This document shows positions 10,330 to 21,826 of a stretch of 64,000 bases of DNA, piece by piece (the first letter of the stretch is position 1; each line of letters begins with the position of its first letter). Under the pieces are notes generated by a model, which had not been told where the DNA came from, made no database searches, and saw only the letters and a list, made by a program, of their open reading frames with translations. Both the position numbers and the translations under genes were made by a program. Location of the stretch: positions 7,130,001-7,194,000 of the forward strand of contig JACGWO010000003.1 in assembly GCA_034509735.1 (NCBI GenBank). Direction: 5' to 3'. Origin of the DNA: Sesamum alatum. Lineage: Eukaryota > Streptophyta > Magnoliopsida > Lamiales > Pedaliaceae.

Positions 10330-10640
10330 AAATTATCATATTTTAAATTATTGAATTTTTTGAAAAATTCAAATTTACAGATTTTTAATTACCTAAAAAT
10401 TCCAGATTTTTAAAAATTAAAAATTCCAGATTTTTGAAAAATTAAAAAAAACCAGATTTTGAAAAAATTCATATTTTCAGATTTTTAAAAAATTCAAATT
10501 TCCACATTTTAAAAAAAATCAAAATTTCAGATTTTTAAAAAATTCAAATTTCCAGATTTTTAAAAAAATCAAAATTCCAGATTTTTAAAAAATACAAATT
10601 TTCAGATTTTGAAAAAAATTCAAATTTCCAAATTTTTATA
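10330..10640. repeat. AT-rich degenerate tandem repeat inside the CACTA element
   Basis: A unit of about 30 bp built around CCAGATTTTTAAAAAATTCAA recurs roughly nine times with small changes, just upstream of the TNP1-like gene. Each unit contains a TTTTTAAAAA inverted repeat. The surrounding 10190-11110 is AT-rich noncoding DNA. Confidence 0.7.
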
Positions 10641-11367
10641 TATTTCATATATCATAGAAATTACATAAATGTCATATATATTACATAAATTAACAAATTT
10701 CAGAAATTTCATATATCATAGAAAATTACCCAATTTTTTTTTTAAAATTTACAGAAAATTACATACAATTTACAATTTATAAAAATTTTAGAATTTAAAA
10801 AAATTAAAACTTCCAGATTATAAAAACATAAAATTCCATTCGGGTTTATAGAAAATTTAAAAAAAAAACAAAAAATTCACAATAATTACTGAAATTGCAA
10901 TGTCATATACAGAAAATACACAAAAATTACAACACCCCTAACAATAGATAATTACTGAAATTGCAATGTCATATATATAACATAAATTGCATACAATTTA
11001 TATAGTTACAGAAATTACATCAACAACAGAAAATGCACAATAAGCCTTTACAATTACAGAATAACACCTAACATTACATACTATTACAAAAAATGCCCAA
11101 ACCTGTTTCAAAATTATAGAAAATAGACAAAGAAATATTTATGAAAATAATGTAAAATACCAAAAAAAGGGGGGGTCTTGGTAGAAACCCTACTTGCGAC
11201 GACGATGGAGGCCGATGATGGCGACAACGATGGCGGATGATGGCGGTGATGATGGCGGCAATGGACGGTGCCTGCTACCGGTGGCGGACTGGCTCTAAGG
11301 CGGTGACGGAGGCGGAAGTTCGGGGGTGGAGAAGTGAAGAGGGGGAGTGAGAGAGACGAGAGAATTT

Positions 11368-11392
11368 GAGAGAGAGAGAGAGAGAGAGAGAG
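11368..11392. repeat. GA/CT microsatellite
   Basis: An uninterrupted GA tract of about 12 units (CT on the transcribed strand) lies upstream of the TNP1-like gene. A pyrimidine-rich tract here could belong to the promoter or 5' UTR of that gene. A 100-codon frame over it (11114-11416, minus) is Ser/Leu/Pro low-complexity and not credible as a gene. Confidence 0.7.
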
Positions 11393-11434
11393 GGAGGAGA
11401 AACTGAGAAAAATCAACCAAGGGTTTAATTTATA

Positions 11435-11792
11435 TAATCTTTTGGAACGGTCATATATTCCCTGACCGTTCCTATCACGGGTCCAACTAAAGAAAACGAC
11501 GTCGTATTCGCCATACTACGATGTCGTTTTGATGATGCTGACCTAAATAGGAACGGTCACTTAGTAGTACTGCCATTCCAATAACTGTTCCCAATACCTA
11601 CCGTTCCTATTTTCATATATAACTGTTCCCATATCAATTCCAAATACCTAGTACTTGGAATTGTACTAATAGGATCGGTCACTTAATAGAACAAGTGTTC
11701 CCAACCCCGTTCCTATTGTAAGAAACGATGTCGTTTTTAGACATGCATTTACTTAATAGAACAAGTGTTCCCGACCCCGTTCCTATTATAAG
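11435..11792. repeat. Internal third block of CACTA subterminal-type motifs
   Basis: About 350 bp hold at least six copies of the TAGGAACGGT/ACCGTTCCTA motif. A near-exact duplicated segment also occurs (about 11688-11722 and 11758-11792, around ATAGAACAAGTGTTCCC). The block directly abuts the broken end of the TNP2 frame. Such motifs normally lie only near the termini, so this looks like terminal sequence joined internally. Confidence 0.7.
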
Positions 11793-13060
11793 TAGACATC
11801 GATAAGACGTTTGGGATTCGATGGGCCAGGGATCACCATCGTTAGGAACATATACTCAGACTTCATGCACATTCCCGGTGGGAGATTGTACGGTGTAAGT
11901 ATCACGGGCCAACATGAGTAAGTTTTACCATACTGACCGTGCGGTGCGAACCCATCCCTGCACAACCCAAGTCTAACATTCCTCGGTTCAGCTGCAAAAT
12001 CAGGATACGTCCGGTCAAAATGCTTCAAAGCCTCTACATCGGACGGATGACACATGGATCCTTCCTCCGTCTGATGACTCGCATGCCAAGTCATATGCTT
12101 TGCTGTGACCTCCGACGCATACAACCTCTGCAGCCGAGGGGTAATCGGTAGATACCTAAGAATAGCATACGGGGACTTCTTATGTTTAGGATTTCTGTCC
12201 CTGGTGGACTTGTACCTAGCGTCTCCACAGAACTTGCAATATTCCAAATCAATATCGTCCTTCCAGTACAACATGCAACCGTTTTTGCAAGCATCAATCT
12301 TCTGAACTAGTAAACCCAATTCTCTTATCAATTTCTTCGTATTGTAATAATCGGCGGGGAAAGTGTGATCGCGGGGCATTACAGTATCAGCCCACTGGCA
12401 TAATCGATCATATATATGCTCGGAAAAACCCCCTTCGGCTTTGATATTCACCAAAGAGGCAATTGACGCCAACTGAGAGGTGGTGCAGCCATTCCACAAA
12501 GGTTGGTCCACAGCATGAACTACATCAAAAACACGGTCTGACAAGCCAGACACATAATCATAAGGCCCCGAATCATAATATGAACTAGGACCCACATCAA
12601 ATGGACAATACCGAGTACCATCATCAGTCGATCCCTCCTGGTTGTACGAAGACCAGAATGACTGCCCGGCGGCATCGAATACCATCCTCTGCGCCCAATC
12701 CATCTGAGCCGCATCACCCCAATGCGAACTACCCTCCTCCTGAACGGGTGGCGTTTGCTGCTGCTGCAGAGGGGGCGTTGTCAATGCTTCAAAGTATTCC
12801 TGCACCCTCTCCTCACCATGCGAAGTCCAATTGTAATACTCTGATATAAACCCTTTCATACACAAATCAAAATTTACCTCGTCTGGTATTTTGAACCGTT
12901 CGTTTTTGCACTTCCGGCAGGGACACTTAATCTTGTCCCCATCCATATATGCACGCTGAGACTGGGCCCATTTTAAAAATGTTGTAACACCATCCTCAAA
13001 CTCCGGCATCACACCCAGGACGTCTCGATCATACATCCATTTCCTCAACTGTCTTAACAT
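11786..13060 (-). pseudogene. Truncated CACTA transposase, TNP2/Transposase_21 type
   Basis: A 424-codon uninterrupted frame starts at an ATG. Residues about 5-80 form the transposase-associated domain, with a CPCRKCKN cysteine cluster. From about residue 255 the Transposase_21 domain begins, including the GCMLYWKDD and CKFCGDARYK zinc-like motifs, then HFDRTYPDFAAEPRNVRLGL, CRDGFAPHG and VIPGPSNPKRLIDVYL. Family members continue for several hundred residues beyond this last motif. Here the frame meets a stop where the motif block 11435-11792 begins, so part of the catalytic domain is missing. It encodes no complete enzyme. The N-terminal frame has no nonsense mutation, unlike the retroelements nearby, which suggests a younger age. 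Confidence 0.85.
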
Positions 13061-13329
13061 GATTGGTCCTACGTATAATTCACAAAAACAATTAAATGGC
13101 GAGAGTAATTATATATATATGCAAAAATAACAGAATTTTGCATACTTACCTAAGCAAAACACCTATCAATATCAATGCAAACTTCGCGCTCGGTAATTGA
13201 TATGTTCGATTTTCCGTATAAAGAATCAAGGGGGGGAGTTACAAATACAAAATGAGTTGGAGAGTAAATATAAGAACAATGACAAAAAAGGGGGACATCT
13301 ATATAGAAAATATTAGAATGGTCATTGAA

Positions 13330-13927
13330 ATACTATTTGGAACACAAAACTAGCTGTTGAAATATAGTCGTTGTTCCAGCTTTAGAACGGTCTCAGGAGA
13401 GGTCGCAGGAGCGGTAAAGTTACCGTTGTAATATAGCCGTTAGCGCATATTAGGAACGGTAATTTGGACCGGTACTTCTAACACAATTTTCACTTACTAT
13501 ATACCCGTAATTTGGAACGGTAATTGCATCACATTTTTCCCATGGCGTAAAAGGGCCTCCTGTTGGACTACATGTTGGAACTGTGCGACAACCGGTCCAA
13601 ATTGACACGGTCTTTGGCACACATACAGTAACGATACGTGTTCGCGATCGACTTACTGTTTCAAATCTCACACATGTGTTCCAAATTGAGGTCCAAAATA
13701 TATCAGGTCCCCTTTAGGAACGGTTATAGGTGTACAAATTGGCTCGTCATTTTTGGCACTCCAATAGGAACGGTCCGACCGTTCCTATTAATTTTTATTA
13801 CAATTAGCACGAATGTGACGTCATCAACAGTTTACCGTTCCACAACAGTTCCTACCATCGTTCCTACGTGGAACGGTAACTGGAACGGTCACACCTTACC
13901 GTTCCTATTCCCGCATTTTTTTGTAGT
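13330..13927. repeat. Right subterminal motif array of the CACTA element
   Basis: At least ten exact or near copies of the TAGGAACGGT/ACCGTTCCTA motif lie in about 600 bp inside the right terminus, mirroring the left array. The region is also the expected promoter side of the TNP2 gene. The two short open frames over it (13450-13671 and 13638-14033) are not supported by any domain. Confidence 0.82.
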
Positions 13928-14254
13928 GATGAATGCAATAATTAGTGAAAGCTCCATAGAACTCTCGGTACCCCGTCTCGAGATTCTTGGCTTGGAACAC
14001 TCTAGACCCAACCTTCAAAAATTGATTTCATAGTTGACATCCAATCCACTACTCAACCACAGTTGTTGCTCGATTGGTTCGTCGGCTTTGTTGTGATATA
14101 AAATAGTATAAGCATAACGGAAAGTAAGCAAGATAAAACATTACCAATGAATTCTTACTTTATTTATTAATTCAATATTACATATGGAAAGAAATTGCTT
14201 AAATAGATTACAAAAATATAAATCTAATTGGGTTTTTGGTCACCTATTCTAACA

Positions 14255-15514
14255 CTCAGGACTAACTAGAAGTTGATGGATGATGTATTTTTAACTTGTC
14301 AAATAAGCTATATAATTATCTTCCTTTCTGAAACTTTTGGTGGTATATAAGTAATGTCATAGGCACGAACATGTCACTAGGCAAGGTTAATCGACTCACA
14401 TGGATTGTTACCCTAATGTCTGGATAACATGCAGGATGAGACTGGGAACATGATCATATGTTTAATATTTAAGTAGTACTAAAAGGTAGTATTGCCTACT
14501 AATGTGTTAATAGGAAGATATGTTCAATAATAATCGTCTCAATACGTTTGATAAGACTCATTATAGGATTGAATTGCGATAATACAATCATCCCATTGTT
14601 TCATTGAGCTTAAATTAGAATGAAAAGTTATGAGCAAAATATTTGGTGTAATGTATAGCGATATAACTTGGGTTAAATGCCTAAATGGTAGTAATACCAT
14701 ATTTTAGGATGTTGATTGCAAGACATAACCTATTAAGTGGGAGCTTCGTCATAGCATGCAAATCATATTGTATCTGCTTTTGGTGACCACTTAAGTGTGT
14801 GACATAATAATTCCTCTCGTCACTATTTGAGCCTTAAAGAAACTCTTTTTAGAACCTAGGGCCTATACATGAAGTTTGGATTTGCGATTACTACGATAGT
14901 ATGACTCTTAAGACCAATGAAATTGATACAGCTTGGTAGATCATGATAGGAAAGTGCTGAGATCTAAATGGATTAGTACGACAACTCGGGTAAGACAATT
15001 TTGGTCTTTACACTAGTATCGTGAATTCATAACTCAGGGCAACTATCAAACTAGTATTGTTGATTATCATGGATCATAGGTCCTAAGATGAATCAAGTTG
15101 GATGTAATGAGCATATGGCTCATGAGGGATGTTATACTTGATTCTATGTGAAGAAAGTGGATATGGCATGGGTGATTACTCCAAATGTTCAGTGACCTAT
15201 GTTATATGGTGGTAACTTAATATAGGCCCAAACGGCCCACAATAATTCATTCATCTATGCACTCTATTCGCCGTACGAGAGGAGATATAATATTAGTATT
15301 TTGAAATGTATGAAATTGTTCTTAATGTGAATTAAAGTAGAAGATGTTGAATGTTTTATCTACAATGAGAGATAATTATGCGATTGAGTGCATCACATCC
15401 ACAGTTGATGAAATGAATAGTGATCAAACATATCTTATCATCAGATAGTAAGATGACGAAATCAAAAAGAGAATTTGAAGTGGGCTATATCTCTCTAACT
15501 CCATTATAAATGGG
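14255..15514. other. Unassigned noncoding stretch
   Basis: AT-rich DNA between the end of the E LTR and the LINE. I see no protein domain, no LTR terminus and no clear inverted-repeat ends. One AAGTGGGAG tract near 14735 resembles a copia polypurine tract but nothing around it supports an element. It may be the decayed remains of an older insertion. Confidence 0.5.
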
Positions 15515-15630
15515 AAACTCCTAAACTCTTTATTTTATTTTTTTTAAACAGGAATATAACTTTCATAACAGAGAGAAAAGGTCCAACAAAACAGCCATTT
15601 TGGCCAACCATGTGAACAACAAACACAAAA

Positions 15631-18600
15631 TTATAGATTAATCCCTAGCCGAGAATGATGCTGAGCAACAATATTCATGAAGTTGTGCAAAAAGGCCTTG
15701 ATAAATATCACCGTGGCTGCAGGCGAGCTGACTTTACCTTCAAATAGCACCATGTTACGATGACCCCAAATGGCCCAGATGAGGGAAAGGGCCAAACTGA
15801 ATTGTTCCTTAGAACAAAGTGCAACCAGGCGTCGAATCCAAACTTCTGTCGAACATTCCCAGACTGAAGTAATTCGCCACGGGATATCCACAAGAGCCCA
15901 ACATTGCCAGCCAAATGGGCAACGGAGAAAAAAGGTGTTCAGCGTCTACAATAGGTTCCGAACAATGGAGACAGCTATGCTCAGACACAATCTGCCGCTT
16001 CTGCAAACTCTGACCAAGAGGAATCACCTCATCACATAAATGCCAAACCATATGTTTTACTTTGCCCGAGATCAATGCCTTCCACAAGAAGCCCCAACCT
16101 GAGGAACTTTGTGAACCCGACGATTCCGTAGAACATGACAATCGGCGGGCAATCTCCAAACGAGCCACCTTGTAAGCACTCCGAACTGTGAACAACCCCT
16201 TTTTAGTATAATGCCAGATCAATTTATCAGTCCCAGAGGCCTCAACAATAGGAATAGACCGAATACATTGAATATCATCCTCACAAAATAACGATTGGAG
16301 CTTGACAGAATCCCAATCTGAATGGTCCGACAGAATTAAATCGCTTATCCGTAATTCTGGAGAATCCTGTGGAGGATGAGAAATAGGCCTGAAATGAATA
16401 GGACGCGGAAGCTAAGGGTCTCTCCAAGGATGGATTGTTGTGCCGTCTCCAATCCGCCAACACCCACCAGCATCAATAATAAACTTTGCAGCGTGTATAC
16501 TACGCCACGCAACCGAGGGTCGGTATCCCACGGAAGATTCCGTAAAGGAATTTCTTGGATAATACCTAGCTTTTAGTACTTTAGCTAACAAGCTGTCAGG
16601 ATGCGTCGCCAATCGCCAGGCTTGTTTTGCTAAAAGTGCCAAGTTGAATGTGTGCAAGTCCTTGAAACCGAGACCACCCTCTCTTTTTGGCCAGCACAGA
16701 AGTCCCCAAGAAATCCAATGGATACGCCGAGATTTTGGAGCACTCCACTAAAAGTTTGCAAAAGCGGCCTGAATTTCTCGAATCACTTTGTTGGGGAGTA
16801 GAAAACATTGCATTATATATGTTGGAATTGACTGGAGAACTGCTTTAAGTAGAACTTCCTTACCTACACTAGATAAGAACCTCTCCGACAAACCCATCAG
16901 TTTCGAATAAATCCTCTCACGAATCCCCTGAAATATGCTGGCCTTACTTCGCCCACAAACTGTAGGTAATCCCAAGTATTTGTCCAATTTCATCACAACT
17001 GTAACATTGAGTATACTAGCCAGTGAACTCTGCCGTTGATTTGAAATATTTGGCTGAACACAATCTCCGATTTTGCGTAGTTAACAGTTTGACCCGAAAC
17101 GCTCTCATACTGATTAAGAATTCCGCCAATACCCATGAGAGCCGTTTCCGTTGCCTTACAGAACAATAAAGAGTCGTCGGCAAACAGGAGGTGAGACACT
17201 TTAGGGGCTGATCGAGCTATTGCAATACCTTGGATGACTCCTCGATTTTCAGAATCCTGCAGCAAAAGACTAAAAATTTCCGAACAAAGGATAAACAAAT
17301 AGGGGGAGAGGGGATCCCCTTGTCGAATACCTCAGGACGGAACAATGTAGCCGAATTGCTCCCCATTAAGCACAAAGGAGAAACTAACTGTTTTTAAACA
17401 CATCATAATCAACCTGATGAATGAATCAACAAAATCCAACCTACGAAGCACACATTCCACAAAAGACCATTCCAATCTGTCATATGCTTTCGACATATCC
17501 AACTTCAAAGCCATTAAACCCTTACTCCCTTTTCTTCTAAGTTTAATGTAATGATTATATTCAAAAGCAAGGAGCATGTTATCCGAAATCAACCGTCCAC
17601 TAACAAATGCTGATTGTGTCAGCGAGATTACCGAATCAAGGCAATGTTTCAGTCTATTAGCGAGCACCTTAGAAACAAGCTTATAGACCACATTACACAA
17701 ACTTATTGGACAAAATTGAGATATTGAAACTGGAGACTTCACTTTTGGAATCAAAATGATGTTAGTGTGATTCAAAGATGGGGGCATAATACCAGTGTTC
17801 AGAATATGCAGCACATAATGGACAATTTTCGGACTCACAACCTCCCAATAATGCTAAAAAAATACCGGGGGAAACCCATCAGGACCCGGGGATGAAAGAG
17901 GGGTCATGGAGAACAACGCCATTTTTATCTCTTCAGCTTCCAAAGGACGGCTTAATTCCAGATTCTGCACTGTGGAAATTCTAGGCAGAATCCCGTGAAG
18001 GAGGAGATCCATAATTTGAGGAGAAGGGGATGTCGTGGAAAAAAGATTCGAAAAATACCGAGAAATTATACCATGAATCCCTTCTTTGGTATGGTGAACA
18101 TTCCCTGCCTCATCGTGAAGACGACGAATAGTATTTCCTTTCGCACGGATCGACGATCGAGAGTGGAAAAACTTTTTGTTTCTGTCACCCTCCGCTAGCC
18201 AATGAGCTTTAGCTCTCTGTTTCCATTTCATTGCTTGATCTGCAAGGATGCGTTCCAGCTTGTCACGCCATTGGCTTAACTCAAACTGCTCAGCCGAGGA
18301 TAGAGAACTCTGATTCAATTCCCAAATTCGGGCCTCTAACCGTTTAATCCGCTTTTTAGACTGCTGAAACCGTGACCGACTCCAAGCCTCCAACATCTCC
18401 GAGCAAACAGTCAATCTTTCAAGAGCAGGACAGGGGGAGTTGGTTACGAAACCCCCAAGCCAAACATCCGAAATAATTTGGTCACATTCTGCATCCTGAG
18501 ACCAAAATACTTCAAACCGGAAAGGCCGTGCAGAGGTATTAACAGAGTGAGGCCGAGTAAGCTCAAGTTGAATAAGGAGAGGAGTGTGGTCCGAATAGAT

Positions 18601-19251
18601 TGTTGGCAAATTCTGAACATGATGAGCAGGGAAAAGGGATCGCCATGAACTCGAAGCAACTGCCCTATCCAATCTGCAATGGACTGTATTTGGCCAAGGA
18701 CGTCTATTGCACCAAGTGAAACACGGGCCCTCATAACCCAGATCATCTAACTGAATCTCCATTAAAATCTGACGAAAATCCCGCATTTGCCATTTCTGCG
18801 TAACACATCTACTGCTTTTCTCACGGGCAAAGAGGATGGCATTAAAGTCCACACAGCAAAACCAAGGCAACGACGAGTTATGATGAAGTAGACGTAACAT
18901 ATCCCAACAAAGCTTTCGTCGACTGGCATCCGGTTCACCGTAGAAACCTGTAAAACGCCATTGTTTCCCATCAAAAGATATAGAAACGTCAATATGGTTA
19001 CGGGAGAAACTCAATAATGAGACGTCCACATCTTTCTGCCAAAACAGTAGCAGCCCACCGCTGCGGCCCTTTGAATCAACTGAGACACCATTCATCGCCA
19101 ATGAAGATCGGTGACGCTCCACCTTGGAATGACGGTATTTCGTTTCTGACAGAAAGAGGAGCACAGGGTTATGAACTCGCAAGAGTTCACGGAGATGACG
19201 AATTGTCCCGGGACCCCCTAACCCGTGACAATTCCATGCAATACAACTTAT
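15631..19251 (-). pseudogene. LINE ORF2: endonuclease-reverse transcriptase, broken
   Basis: The frame begins near 19251 with IAWNCHGLGGPGT, the first motif of the AP-like endonuclease. It continues through LSETK, CVDFNAI and YSDHTPLL (to about 18590). The reverse transcriptase has PDGFPPVFF, PISLCNVVYKLVSKVLANR, SAFVSGRLISDN, LDMSKAYDRLEW, GDPLSPYLF and LLFADDSLLF. A zf-RVT domain (WHYTKKGLFTVRSAYKVA to about 15900) follows. Four in-frame stops at 17854-17856 (TAG), 17332-17334 (TGA), 16748-16750 (TAG) and 16412-16414 (TAG) each fit a C-to-T or G-to-A change. Frameshifts lie near 17048 and 15890. The enzyme would nick target DNA and prime cDNA synthesis there; this copy cannot. Confidence 0.88.
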
Positions 19252-20746
19252 TGGAGCCGGCGGGGTTGCTGGGCAACCTCCGCCGATGAAGAAGGAGAAT
19301 CATTACGATGAGATGAACAAAACGGATGTTTGTTCGGATGAGGAGTTGTACCCCCTGTAAGCGAATCCAGTAACACACGCTTCGCCCCCCGACCCCCACC
19401 CTGTAACCCATAACCGATCGAACGCCCACGGCCCCTGACACGCCCCCATCCTCGACGCTCAGAGCCTCCACCCAAAACTCCAACCGCAAACATAGAAGAG
19501 GATTGAACCTGATGCACAACTTGGATGTCAACCAATGTCGGAGAAGAGGACACCGGACCGACTATTTCCCCTACTTTCAAACTCGGATTAAAATCTCGTG
19601 AATCCCCCATCTCAGACTGAGAGTTCACTGAGGTAGGTTTTGCCTGAATCCGAGTGTGATGGGCCACCATTGCAGAATTTGAATGGCCCAAAGACAGAGC
19701 TGGGCTGAGTGGCCTAGGTGAAGAGAGGGCCAAATCATCCGAGGCGAAAGAAAGTCCATGACCTCGGCCCAAATTCGCTATGTCCACACGGTCCAAACTC
19801 GAGATGTCCACATCCTCATCAATTAACTGCCGAAACCACTGTCTACTAGGACAGCCGGAGGGTCGTCGGAAACAGACAAAGATAATCGGAAAGACCCAAA
19901 AATCTGAACCCCCCGACGTCAGACACCACCCCTCATCGCTGGGATATGAGAACTCCAAACATAGGTCGGACGAACTGAGTCGGAAGACGCCCCCATACGC
20001 CTCATCGGCCCAGATGCACGCAGCTAGGCACCAAAAGGGGTGTTAGCGCCGGGTTCCACAAAATTTTCCCGAAAATGGAGATCACAGAAAAGACTTATGT
20101 GACCTAATTTGCCACACAAATAGCAGAAATTTGGGAGACATTCGTACGAAAATTTGACAATCACCGACTCCCCACTCTCCGACTGAAGCCGCAGAGCACA
20201 TTTCAAGGGAAGTGACACATTGATATTCAGACGCACTCTAACATTCTCGAACCAAGAAATATCGTCCTCCACTTTATCTGCATCCAACCAAGCACCTAGA
20301 TAATTGCCAATGCGGCGGATTACCTCTACCGAGCGCTGCCCATAACCAAGATCATGAATGTGAATAAAGAACGGGCACCACTCGAGTGGAATCGTCAATG
20401 GATCATCATGTTGGGCGAGCGGAGACAACACCACCAGGTTGCGTTCAAACACCCAAGGATGGAGATCAAGAGTACGACGAAGGTCCTCAATATGATTGAA
20501 AACCAGACAGAAACGGGACTTCGAAATCTTCCTCATTGTAGCACCCCGAGCAACCTGAAAAAGTTGAAGTAACTGCCATTTTAACGCCTCAAAATGGACT
20601 GAACGATGTGATAATAAAGGTCCAACTAGTGTTAATCCATAACCATCTAAGCCTTTAGACCAATCGGATTGAGGAATGACCACGCCGGAGGCCTCATCCG
20701 CCGTAAGGGATAGAGCCGAGTCCAATTTGAGAATATCGCTTTCCAT
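19248..20746 (-). pseudogene. LINE ORF1: DUF4283/CCHC-type RNA-binding protein, broken
   Basis: A 240-codon frame starts with an ATG at 20746. It contains a DUF4283-like region (LVGPLLSHRSVHFEALKW, HPWVFERNLVVL, PFFIHIHDLGYG) and a CCHC knuckle CYLCGKLGHISLFC near its end. A TAG at 20024-20026 interrupts the conserved GA-LRA motif of plant LINE ORF1 proteins, where Trp is usual, so TGG to TAG is likely. A frameshift near 19930 leads into a Ser/Gly/Arg-rich C-terminal frame (19248-19958). ORF1 proteins coat the LINE RNA. The end overlaps the start of ORF2 by a few bases. Confidence 0.83.
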
Positions 20747-20872
20747 ACTTTGATAATAGACAGATCACAAAGCAGAAACCAACACACAGAACCTGAATCG
20801 TACCACCGTGTAGAACAACCTAGGACATACTAGGATAACCACTCTCAAGAAGATACGAAACTCCGAAAACTC

Positions 20873-21406
20873 ATAAACTCAAGTAACATGTTAGTTGACA
20901 TATTCTTTTGACCATTTCCTAGTCAAAGAAAAAACAATAGACATACTCCTCAAAATACCATCAACCATCTTCAAGGAGAACCATCAAAGGACTTGGGATT
21001 TAGCGTGTGGGCATTGAGGAAAGATTGGATGCCTCCTCTTAATGGACTATGGATCTATTGTTGAATCTAAAAATAGGTTTTATCATTTAATGATCAGAGA
21101 CGCGTTGGAGTAGATCTGTTCGTGATATGAGACATATCAGAAGACAAAGTTTATTCCTAATTGAGCCATGCAAAATCCGTGAGGTTGGTATTCCACTGCC
21201 CACATCAAATTATTTGATGTGCACATTATGGTATTATTTTCCTTCAATACTAACAACAAGAAACAAGAAGCGCTACAACATAGATGAGGTATATATGGCT
21301 TCATTTGAAAGACTCAATGTCTTCCAACACGATACTGCTCACAGTCAACTGTAACTAATCCCGCGCTTCCAGTAATTAGCGAGGAATGATTAGATAATGC
21401 TTATAC
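20873..21406. other. Unassigned noncoding stretch
   Basis: Noncoding sequence between the LINE and the first CACTA MITE. A 75-codon frame at 21127-21354 has no recognisable motif. I see no repeat ends here. It is probably continuous with 14255-15514, interrupted by the LINE. Confidence 0.45.
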
Positions 21407-21409
21407 TGG

Positions 21410-21730
21410 AACTAGAAGAAATACAATTTTTTGCTACAATTAGTTTTATGGTCAAAAGAATAAGATTATGGCGTGTACAAATTAATCATGACTCTGCAAC
21501 GATCATTAGCCATTGTTTATGCAAGTGAAGTCAAAATATTAGCCATGCCTAAAACCATAAAAATGTTTTTGTCATTGCTAAGAACGTGATAAATATTGAA
21601 TTATTGATTAACCATGGTAAAAATTAAGTTCTTGCATTGATTTTATTTTGTCGTGGTTAATAGTATTAATTTACCTTAATTTTAAGCCGTGGTCAATTAT
21701 GATACAGTGAAAAATTAATTTTTTGTAGTG
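21410..21730. mobile_element. CACTA-derived MITE 1, 321 bp, TSD TGG
   Basis: The right end TTTTTTGTAGTG is a CACTA terminus. The left end AACTAGAAGAAA differs from the usual CACTAGAAGAAA at the first base. Both are flanked by TGG (21407-21409 and 21731-21733). The right third aligns by eye with the right end of the second MITE (32110-32259), sharing a CATGGTAAA block and a GTGGTTAATA-type block. It has no coding capacity. Inverted CCATGG-type pieces recur inside. Confidence 0.62.
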
Positions 21731-21826
21731 TGGATAAGTTTTAACCTTTTTCTGTTACACCATGAGAATGCTATATTTATCATTCTCACACACTACAAAA
21801 AACATGACATTTAACCATGGCTAATT

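Larger units (their letters stand above)
7718..13928 (-). mobile_element. CACTA (En/Spm-like) DNA transposon, 6211 bp, TSD ATG
   Basis: Both ends carry the CACTA inverted repeat: CACTACAAAAAAAAAGCGGG at the left, and the reverse complement of CACTACAAAAAAATGCGGG at the right. They are flanked by 3-bp duplications ATG (7715-7717 and 13929-13931). Subterminal regions are dense with TAGGAACGGT motifs in both orientations. Genes read leftward: a truncated TNP2-type transposase (11786-13060), then a TNP1/Transposase_24-type gene (8556-10184). Because the transposase is truncated, the element could only be mobilised by a relative supplying TNP2. It sits in the LTR of element E, whose two halves join cleanly across it. 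Confidence 0.93.
5924..14254 (-). repeat. LTR of copia element E (third subfamily), split by a CACTA transposon
   Basis: Two pieces, 5924-7717 and 13932-14254, join at the target-site ATG into one LTR of about 2.1 kb. It ends, on the minus strand, with the shared TGTTAGAATAGGTGACC terminus. It shares organisation and scattered blocks with types A and B but is well diverged, with one W-box pair (6577-6590) and inverted repeats near 6680-6995. The end next to the PBS reads TA instead of TG on the plus strand, so one terminus is mutated. The CACTA element at 7718-13928 inserted after the LTR was in place. Confidence 0.75.
15529..20857 (-). mobile_element. L1-like LINE, decayed, about 5.3 kb
   Basis: Read on the minus strand the element has ORF1 (CCHC RNA-binding type), ORF2 (endonuclease, reverse transcriptase, zf-RVT domain) and an A-rich tail (T-rich on plus, 15529-15546). 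A likely target-site duplication is AAACTCCTAAACTC at 15515-15528 against AAACTCCGAAAACTC at 20858-20872, imperfect and therefore old. If right, the 5' UTR is only about 110 bp, so slight 5' truncation is possible. No RNase H domain follows the zf-RVT segment. Confidence 0.85.

Noticed and set aside
11114..11416. Ser/Leu-rich 100-codon minus-strand frame as a first exon of the CACTA gene
   Set aside because: It is a translation of the CT microsatellite; no splice donor clearly links it to the TNP1-like exons.
21127..21354. 75-codon plus-strand frame as a small gene
   Set aside because: No recognisable motif, no neighbouring exon and no promoter-like context; within what chance allows.
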